In this document: in pieces, positions 6,917 through 11,979 of the stretch
Position numbering within the stretch: the first letter of the stretch is position 1
Layout of the letters: each line of letters begins with the position of its first letter
Made by a program: the position numbers and the translations under genes
Notes under the pieces: generated by a model
What the model was told of the DNA's origin: nothing
What the model saw: the letters and a program-made list of their open reading frames with translations, nothing else
Database searches by the model: none
Origin: Methanomassiliicoccaceae archaeon UBA72
Lineage (GTDB): Archaea; Thermoplasmatota; Thermoplasmata; Methanomassiliicoccales; Methanomethylophilaceae
Reading direction: 5' to 3'
Assembly: GCA_002509405.1 (NCBI GenBank)
Contig: DAVO01000033.1
Coordinates: 1-13,663 of the forward strand
Length of the DNA stretch: 13,663 nt

Positions 6917-7355
6917 AATTAGATGTGCCAACAGCCGAATTTATCATATCTCTGAGGCTTTCCGCGTCGCCGGCGACCCTTCCTTTCAATGCACCCGTTA
7001 TCATGAAATTATCTGTTCCGTACTCAGATGTCCGCACATCGGTCTTGAAGCCGAAGCATTCCATCCCCGATCCGAAGGCTATGCCGAGTTCGACGCATGC
7101 GCCCTCGTCCGGGACCCTTCCGTCCATCACCATGACGAGGACGTTGCAGCCTCTGAGAGCGTTCAGGTCCGAATCGAAAATCCTGACATAAGCGTCGCGG
7201 CCATATTCGGAGATGACACCCTTCACATCCAGGCCCAGCTCCTGGGGTAGAAGCACCTCGAAACCGTAACCCCTAAGCTTCCCGGCGAGCTTTTTATTGA
7301 AATCCAGCTCCGCTTCGCAGAACAACGGGCCGGCCAGGTATATCTTCGTAGCCAT
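6912..7355 (-). CDS. Nucleoside 2-deoxyribosyltransferase-like protein
   Basis: 147 residues from ATG 7355, which places the family N-terminal strand at once (KIYLAGPLF, residues 4-12). The family cleaves or exchanges the glycosidic bond of deoxynucleosides or deoxynucleotides. Other family features are a FDSDLNALRGCNVLVMVMDG strand (60-79) and PDEGACVELGIAFG (82-95), with Glu90 in the nucleophile position. The long ARG-rich extension upstream from a GTG at 7397 is rejected, since it lacks family similarity and would run into the divergent promoter of the TPR gene. Substrate cannot be told from sequence: DNMP glycosidases of the RCL type and salvage transferases share these motifs. It is divergent from the TPR gene and precedes the DUF2188-like gene by 26 bases. 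Confidence 0.82.
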   Translation of the reverse strand: MATKIYLAGPLFCEAELDFNKKLAGKLRGYGFEVLLPQELGLDVKGVISEYGRDAYVRIFDSDLNALRGCNVLVMVMDGRVPDEGACVELGIAFGSGMECFGFKTDVRTSEYGTDNFMITGALKGRVAGDAESLRDMINSAVGTSNY

Positions 7356-7398
7356 CCTTGGGGCATGTCCTGCGGATTTGAAAAACGTTACTGACAAG

Positions 7399-7406
7399 GA
7401 TTATAC
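7399..7406. promoter_or_regulatory. TATA-like element between divergent genes
   Basis: GATTATAC is centred about 26 bases from the TPR-gene ATG at 7429, predicting a leaderless mRNA. On the minus strand it reads GTATAATC and could also start the deoxyribosyltransferase transcript with a leader near 22 bases. No other TATA-like sequence is seen in the 73-base gap. Confidence 0.4.
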
Positions 7407-7428
7407 GCTAGCTTGCCTTCGAGGCCTT

Positions 7429-8058
7429 ATGAAGGACCCAGCGTACGAGGCCATGGAACGCGCTAAACGCCAGAGCTCCAGCGGAAACCCCGAGGGGGCA
7501 GTGAAGACACTGGAAGAGTACCTCAAGAGCGACCCTCACAACGTGAAGCCCCGCATACTTCTGTCCAATATATACATCTACGGCCTGAACATGTTCGACT
7601 TCGGCATCTTCCAGCTGGATGTCGTATCGGAGCTGGAGCCGGGCAACACGGACTGCCTCAAGGCGAAGGTCACGGCCCTCAGTACAAAGAAGAAGTACAA
7701 CAAGGAGACGGATGAACTATACAGGCGTCTTTTGGATCTCGACCCTTCAGCGGACGTGTTCGACGCTTACGGCACATTTCTGAAAATGCAGATGCTCGAC
7801 TTCAAGAAGTCGGCAGAATATTATTGCATGGCGATAGCCAAAGACCCGAGGAACAGCGATTACCACATCAATTATGCCTCTCTCCTGCTCAATGACCTCA
7901 GGGATTATGTTAAGGCGAAAAAGGAATTGGAGGCGATCATCTCCCTGGATCCGGATAACCAGAACGCGAAGAACAACCTCGCGAAGCTGTTGAACAACCA
8001 CTTCGATTCAAAGGGCGAACTCAAAAAAGGATTCGGTCACAAACCGAAAAAGATCTGA
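7429..8058 (+). CDS. TPR-repeat protein
   Basis: 209 residues from ATG 7429, made almost entirely of tetratricopeptide repeats, at about residues 4-37, 38-71, 73-106, 107-140 and 143-176, with a capping helix to about 190. Repeat ends show the typical D-P or E-P turn (KSDPHN, ELEPGN, DLDPSA, AKDPRN, SLDPDN). The C-terminal tail (195-209) is basic. TPR proteins scaffold protein-protein contacts; no partner or enzyme domain is visible. Earlier in-frame starts overlap the divergent gene and give no repeat sequence. There is no signal peptide, so it is probably cytosolic. It is followed by rubrerythrin after 84 bases that contain a separate Shine-Dalgarno site and inverted repeat, so the two are probably not one operon. 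Confidence 0.87.
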   Translation: MKDPAYEAMERAKRQSSSGNPEGAVKTLEEYLKSDPHNVKPRILLSNIYIYGLNMFDFGIFQLDVVSELEPGNTDCLKAKVTALSTKKKYNKETDELYRRLLDLDPSADVFDAYGTFLKMQMLDFKKSAEYYCMAIAKDPRNSDYHINYASLLLNDLRDYVKAKKELEAIISLDPDNQNAKNNLAKLLNNHFDSKGELKKGFGHKPKKI

Positions 8059-8068
8059 TCTGCAATAA

Positions 8069-8085
8069 ACAATACTTAACATTGT
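8069..8085. promoter_or_regulatory. Inverted repeat upstream of rubrerythrin
   Basis: ACAAT-ACTTAAC-ATTGT is a perfect 5-bp inverted repeat with a 7-base spacer. Further arms, CTGAT (8055-8059) and ATCAG (8088-8092), lie outside it asymmetrically. It ends 58 bases before the rubrerythrin ATG, in a region that could hold the promoter. It may be an operator for a dimeric repressor, or chance in AT-rich DNA. Confidence 0.3.
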
Positions 8086-8142
8086 GAATCAGATAAAGAT
8101 AAGTTCATATCCGCTTAAGGCCTAGCCGGACCGAGGTGAAAT

Positions 8143-8682
8143 ATGGAACTCAAAGGATCGAAGACGGAGGCAAATCTCAACAGCGCTTTTGCCGGCGAGA
8201 GCATGGCCAGGACGAAATACACATATTATGCGTCGCAGGCTAAGAAGGAAGGATATGAACAGATTGCGAACATATTCATGGAGACCGCAGAGAACGAGAA
8301 GGAGCACGCAAAGCTCTGGTTCAAGGCGCTCCATGACAACTGCATACCCGACACCGTCGCTAACCTGAAGGATGCCGCCGAAGGCGAGAACTACGAGACG
8401 AACGAGATGTACCCCGAGTTCGCAAAGATTGCCCGCGAGGAGGGATTCCTGCAGATCGCAGCACTTTTCGATGCCGTGGGCGGTGTCGAGAAGGAGCACG
8501 AGGCCAGATATCTGGCTCTTCTCAAGAACATAGAGCAGGGCCTGGTATTCAAGAGGGACAAGGTCGTGATGTGGAAGTGCAGCAACTGCGGTTACATACA
8601 CATCGCCGCCGAGGCTCCGAAAGTATGCCCGGTATGCAAGCACCCCCAGTCATACTTCGAGATAAGAGCTACCAACTGGTGA
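8143..8682 (+). CDS. rbr: Rubrerythrin
   Basis: 179 residues, a cytosolic di-iron peroxidase that reduces hydrogen peroxide in anaerobes. The four-helix ferritin-like domain (1-140) carries Glu19, an E-x-x-H pair at Glu52/His55 (in ENEKEHAKLWF) and a second at Glu116/His119 (in EKEHEARY). The C-terminal rubredoxin domain holds Cys146, Cys149, Cys162 and Cys165 (KCSNCG and CPVCKHP), the Fe(SCys)4 site that passes electrons to the di-iron site. Start ATG 8143 has a strong GAGGTGA 4-10 bases upstream, unlike most genes here, which suggests a leadered, well-translated mRNA. It converges with fttA, with 34 bases between the stops. Confidence 0.97.
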   Translation: MELKGSKTEANLNSAFAGESMARTKYTYYASQAKKEGYEQIANIFMETAENEKEHAKLWFKALHDNCIPDTVANLKDAAEGENYETNEMYPEFAKIAREEGFLQIAALFDAVGGVEKEHEARYLALLKNIEQGLVFKRDKVVMWKCSNCGYIHIAAEAPKVCPVCKHPQSYFEIRATNW

Positions 8683-8697
8683 GCGCTGACCAAACCT

Positions 8698-8715
8698 CTT
8701 ACCCCTCGGGGCAAG
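8698..8715 (-). terminator. Hairpin between convergent rbr and fttA
   Basis: On the minus strand CTTGCCCC GA GGGGTAAG forms an 8-bp stem with one G-U wobble, starting one base after the fttA stop codon. On the plus strand the same site has one A-C mismatch, so the stem favours the fttA transcript. No U-tract follows. It may mark or protect a 3' end; termination function is unproven. Confidence 0.35.
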
Positions 8716-8716
8716 C

Positions 8717-10621
8717 TCATCTGAGCCTTATGGTTTCCAGGTTCTGGGGGGCTTTCGTCTCTATTCCGAACTTCTTGTAGATAGAAGATGCCAGGTCCGA
8801 GCATTTGCGGTCCTCGCCGTGTCCTATCAGTATCTTGTCCGGTCTCGGTTCCATCGTTGATATGTATTTCATCAGCTGCTTGCGGTCGGAGTGGCCTGAG
8901 AAACCGTCCACCGTTTCGCGGTTCATCTTGATTTTGAGATTGATGGACTTCCCGCGGTGGTTGAGGGTTATGTCGGTACGTCCCCTCTGTATGGTGCGTC
9001 CCATGCTGCCCTCGCTCTGATATCCCACGAAAAGCAACCAGTTCTTCTCGTCGTCCGCCCATTCTCTGAAATACTCCATGACCGGGCCGCCGGACATCAT
9101 TCCGCTTGTTGCAAGCACGATGCATGGGTCCGGGGAATGGCATATCTCCTCCCTCATGCCCGATGTCTCGACCCTCTTGAATATGGGTGAAAGGAAGGGA
9201 TTCTCGTCCTGCTGGAATATACGGGTCCTTAGCTGGCTGTTAAGATACTCCGGGTAGGCCGTGTGTATCGCCGTCGCTTCCCAGATCATGCCGTCGAGAT
9301 AGACGTTAAGCGTCGGTATCTTGCCGGTGCGCATGAGCTCCTCGATGACAAGCATGACCTCCTGGGACCTTCCCACGGCGAATACCGGGATGAGGACCTT
9401 GCCCCCTCCCTCGGTGGCCTGTCTCATGAGCTTGCCGAGCTCTTCCGAGGCATCGGCCCTGGAGGGCTGCTCGTCGTTCCTTCCTCCGTAAGTGGATTCG
9501 ATCACAAGCGACTCCAGGCGGGGGAACTTGTTGTTGGCCGGGTTGAAGAGCCATGTCTTTTCGAATTTGGTATCTCCTGTAAAGGCTACGTTGTGCAGGC
9601 CGTCCCCGACATGGAAGTGCGCAATGGACGAGCCCAGGATGTGCCCGGCGTTGTACAGGGTGAGGCGGACATCGGGAGCGATGTCCGTGGTCTCATTGTA
9701 TTTCAGGGGGATGGTGTGCATTATCTCGTTGCGGACGTCCTTCGCCTCGTAGAGGTTCTTCCTGCCCTCTCCGAAGCCCAGCTTTATGTTGTCCAGCTGT
9801 AGGAGCGCCATGAGGTCGCGTGTGGGAGCGGTGCAGTACACGGGTCCGTCGTAGCCGTATTTGAAAAGCGCGGGAAGAGTGCCGCAGTGGTCGAGATGGG
9901 CGTGGGTTATCACCACGGCGTCCAGATCGCTTAGCGGCTGAGCCTCCGGGATCGCGAAGTATGGCGTCTCCTCGCTCCCGGGGTCGAGGCCGCAGTCGAT
10001 AAGGACCTTGCTCTCCCTCGTGGTGAGGAGGGATGCGGACCTTCCGACCTGCCTGAATCCTCCCATGGCCGTGACCCTGACCCACTGCTCCCCTCCAATC
10101 ATGGGGCGGGCGAGCTTCTTCGCCACCCGGCGCAGCATATCGTGCCTGTCGTCCCTGTACGCCCTCAGATATCCGCGGACGTCGGAGATGGTCTTGGACG
10201 GTATCGGAGGGGTACGGATCACTTTGACGTTCCATCCCGTCTCCTGTTTCAGGTTGAGTATCAGCGAACCTTCGTCTCCCTTGACAACGTCCGGCTTTAT
10301 CGCCTCCACAATTGCCTCGCCTGTTTCGTCGTTGAAAAATATGTCGAAAATCCCCGCCGCCTCAGGTATCATGGAGCGGAGCTTTCCCTCCACCACAGAT
10401 GGGTCGCCCAGCGTTGATGGGTCCGGCCTGATGTCCACTCTTTTGTGTAGGCTCTGCGCTAGATCCCTCGCGGCCTTGTTGTTGCCTGATACCTTGTCGT
10501 ACTCTTTTGTATAGACGACAACCAAGGGCCCCTCGAATTCGATTGAGGATATTTCGAGGTTCTCCGGCGCAAGCCGGGTGACCTCTTCCCTTAGGCTGTC
10601 GAACAGCCTGTCTGCGTTCAT
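8717..10621 (-). CDS. fttA: FttA / aCPSF1, archaeal transcription termination ribonuclease
   Basis: 634 residues with the full archaeal architecture. Two KH-type RNA-binding domains (about 1-140) precede a metallo-beta-lactamase domain with HAHLDH (His240, His242, Asp244, His245), His327 (NAGHILGS) and Asp350 (FTGDTKF). A beta-CASP insert follows (about 385-560, with VIESTYGG near its edge), and the C-terminal motifs are GFSGHSDR (His577) and LIGHGE (His601). The family is a zinc-dependent endo/5'-3' exonuclease that cleaves nascent RNA at U-rich 3' ends and terminates transcription by RNA polymerase in archaea. All metal ligands seen are intact. ATG 10621 is preceded by a TATA-like GAATATAACA about 45 bases upstream, giving a leader near 20 bases. 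It follows psmB on the same strand after 83 bases holding a U-tract, so it is probably a separate unit. Confidence 0.96.
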   Translation of the reverse strand: MNADRLFDSLREEVTRLAPENLEISSIEFEGPLVVVYTKEYDKVSGNNKAARDLAQSLHKRVDIRPDPSTLGDPSVVEGKLRSMIPEAAGIFDIFFNDETGEAIVEAIKPDVVKGDEGSLILNLKQETGWNVKVIRTPPIPSKTISDVRGYLRAYRDDRHDMLRRVAKKLARPMIGGEQWVRVTAMGGFRQVGRSASLLTTRESKVLIDCGLDPGSEETPYFAIPEAQPLSDLDAVVITHAHLDHCGTLPALFKYGYDGPVYCTAPTRDLMALLQLDNIKLGFGEGRKNLYEAKDVRNEIMHTIPLKYNETTDIAPDVRLTLYNAGHILGSSIAHFHVGDGLHNVAFTGDTKFEKTWLFNPANNKFPRLESLVIESTYGGRNDEQPSRADASEELGKLMRQATEGGGKVLIPVFAVGRSQEVMLVIEELMRTGKIPTLNVYLDGMIWEATAIHTAYPEYLNSQLRTRIFQQDENPFLSPIFKRVETSGMREEICHSPDPCIVLATSGMMSGGPVMEYFREWADDEKNWLLFVGYQSEGSMGRTIQRGRTDITLNHRGKSINLKIKMNRETVDGFSGHSDRKQLMKYISTMEPRPDKILIGHGEDRKCSDLASSIYKKFGIETKAPQNLETIRLR

Positions 10622-10660
10622 TTGAATCCTGCCAAGGCGCCGATAGAAAACAACGACGCC

Positions 10661-10670
10661 TGTTATATTC
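10661..10670 (-). promoter_or_regulatory. TATA box for fttA
   Basis: The minus strand reads GAATATAACA, about 45 bases before the fttA ATG, predicting a leader near 20 bases. It lies directly downstream of the psmB U-tract, so the psmB terminator and fttA promoter are packed into about 45 bases. Confidence 0.42.
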
Positions 10671-10679
10671 TAAATTGTT

Positions 10680-10706
10680 AAAAATTAAAGGTTTTGAAAC
10701 CGGTTT
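10680..10706 (-). terminator. U-tract terminator after psmB
   Basis: Just past the psmB stop the minus strand carries TTTAATTTTT (10689 to 10680), a U-rich tract of the kind that ends archaeal transcription. Between it and the stop are nested short repeats, AAACCGGTTT (10697-10706) and GGTTT-TG-AAACC (10690-10701), which can form alternative small stems. Confidence 0.5.
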
Positions 10707-11340
10707 AATTCGGGTAGCGGAACCCGAGCTTCTCGCAACGCTCGACGATCTCGGACTGCGGAATCTCCTGATAACCGTCCTTATCGATGTACGCCATCAT
10801 AAAGCCATCGCCGCTGAACGTGTCCCTCCTCCTCGAGGAGTTGAGGGCGGTTATGGCGACGTCCATGCCCTCGTCCTTGGTCATGCCGTCCTTGAACGAG
10901 CCCTCGAGGGAACCCAGCGCGAAGACCGAGCCTGAACCGACGGACATGTATCTGTCCTCCAGGTATCCTCCGGCGCCGTCGATGCTGTAGACGTGGCCGC
11001 CCGAGGGGTCGTAGCCGCCGACTATGAGTCCGAGGTAGAATCCCTGGCGTATGACGTTTGAAACAAGGGTTGCGGCCGATCTGACCGAGATCTGAGTGCC
11101 CTTCTTCATGGAATACAGCGCGATCTCCGCCGTCATGTACCTGACCATCAGCTGCGCGTCCCCGACGGAGCCCGCAATGGTCATTCCTATGTTGTCCGAC
11201 AGAGGGTAGACCTTCCTAACATCGCTGTTAGCGATCAAGTTCCCCATCGTCGCCCTCTGATCGGTGGCCAGTATAACGCCGTCCTTCAGTTTTAGGCCGA
11301 TCGTGGTTGTACCTGTCTTAAGAATTTCATCCCCTGCCAT
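10705..11340 (-). CDS. psmB: 20S proteasome beta subunit
   Basis: 211 residues. A 10-residue propeptide ending in Gly10 precedes Thr11, the N-terminal nucleophile after autoprocessing (sequence TGTTTIGLKL). Numbered from the mature Thr1, the catalytic Asp17 (ATDQRAT) and Lys33 (SDVRKVYPL) are exactly in place, and the GSGS and SRRRDTFSGDG blocks that complete the site follow. With the alpha subunit (not in the window) it builds the alpha7-beta7-beta7-alpha7 particle that degrades unfolded protein fed by ATPases. Start ATG 11340 has a GAGGT site nine bases upstream, fitting a leadered mRNA from the TATA box at 11411-11420. Its 3' end has a U-rich terminator. Confidence 0.97.
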   Translation of the reverse strand: MAGDEILKTGTTTIGLKLKDGVILATDQRATMGNLIANSDVRKVYPLSDNIGMTIAGSVGDAQLMVRYMTAEIALYSMKKGTQISVRSAATLVSNVIRQGFYLGLIVGGYDPSGGHVYSIDGAGGYLEDRYMSVGSGSVFALGSLEGSFKDGMTKDEGMDVAITALNSSRRRDTFSGDGFMMAYIDKDGYQEIPQSEIVERCEKLGFRYPN

Positions 11341-11410
11341 TTGTTTTACCTCAGATTTGTAATATAAGAATCAGCCGCACCAGGCTTACTGACACCCATA
11401 CTTTCGTTGA

Positions 11411-11420
11411 TTATATATGT
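11411..11420 (-). promoter_or_regulatory. Likely psmB promoter TATA box
   Basis: The minus strand reads ACATATATAA. Transcription about 25 bases on would leave a leader near 50 bases that includes the GAGGT ribosome site before ATG 11340. A second TATA-like TTCTTATATT (11361-11370) is too close to the ATG to leave that ribosome site in the mRNA. A 26-codon minus-strand ORF (11426 to 11346) covers this promoter and is probably not translated. Confidence 0.45.
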
Positions 11421-11422
11421 TT

Positions 11423-11835
11423 TCATTTCAGCCTCGAACCGAATATTTGGCCCGAGGCCGCAGACCCTCCCCTGCCGCGGGCGTTCGGCAACGGATAAAG
11501 AAGCCATCGTACGGGGTCCGGGGAATAGAAAGCGCATATTCCGGAGAGGGCAGGCACCATCGTGCCGGTCCCTGAGGGGCTCGTCGCGGCCGTAATATCC
11601 GGCGCCACGGCCCCATCGGTCTGTGCCCGTACGCCATGACCATGGCCGGTGCGATCGCCGTGAGATTTTTCACCATGTTCTTCGCCCCGGCCGTCCCGGG
11701 AGCGACAAGCTCCAGGAATGCGGCTGAACAGGCGGTGCATGCGATCGGCGGAAGCCCCATCTCCGTACGCCTGTCGGGGACCGGGCTCGCAGGGCTTCCC
11801 TGCAGCAGTGTCCGAACCGGAATCCGTCCGAACAA
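11423..11835 (-). pseudogene. Possible frameshifted gene of unknown function
   Basis: This block is about 66 percent GC (239 of 360 bases at 11461-11820), coding-like and unlike the AT-rich spacers nearby. On the minus strand one frame from a TTG at 11835 reads plausibly (LLQGSPASPVPD, then MGLPPIACTACSAAFLELV and KNLTAIAPAMVMAYGHRPMG) with about 75-78 percent G or C at third positions. After the run of four Gs at 11611-11614 that frame fills with rare Arg codons, while the neighbouring frame becomes coding-like (AVAPDITAATSPSGTG, PDPVRWLLYPLPNARG) and ends at TGA 11423. One added G in that run would join them into about 137 residues with two hydrophobic stretches. I recognise no family. It may be a decayed gene, an assembly indel, or not a gene. 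AT-rich sequence at 11893-11911 could be its promoter. Confidence 0.33.
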
Positions 11836-11979
11836 GGACCTGGAACATAGATTTAAAATCCTTTCTTTCCGTTTTTCCCTGTGGAAGGTTACAATTTATT
11901 GCGTATTTATGTTCAAAACGGTGTGCTAGCAAATCGATATTAACCTATAGGGCATCACCGCGGACGGAGAAACTGTATC
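11836..11979. other. AT-rich upstream region of nrdJ
   Basis: This stretch holds no plausible gene. TATA-like sequences are ATAAATAC on the minus strand (about 11902-11910), facing the possible frameshifted gene, and CGATATTAAC on the plus strand (11935-11944), about 40 bases before the nrdJ ATG. A CGGACGGAGA site (11961-11970) could serve as the nrdJ ribosome-binding site. I see no tRNA, no convincing riboswitch and no cobalamin-box-like element. Confidence 0.35.

Noticed and set aside
7356..7428. N-terminal extensions of the deoxyribosyltransferase and TPR genes that overlap each other
   Set aside because: Both extended parts lack family similarity, and shorter starts leave a normal divergent promoter gap.
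11346..11426. A 26-codon ORF upstream of psmB with an ATGA overlap to the preceding frame
   Set aside because: The best psmB TATA box lies within it, so its start codon is probably not transcribed with psmB; no homology seen.
11418..11446. A T-arm-like TTCGG-TTCGAGG-CTGAA on the minus strand, suggesting a tRNA
   Set aside because: The loop lacks the expected pyrimidine, and no acceptor, D-arm or anticodon arm can be paired upstream.
11636..11929. A 97-codon plus-strand ORF in the psmB-nrdJ gap
   Set aside because: It runs through the AT-rich spacer at its 3' end and has no ribosome site or familiar sequence; the minus-strand frames look more coding-like.
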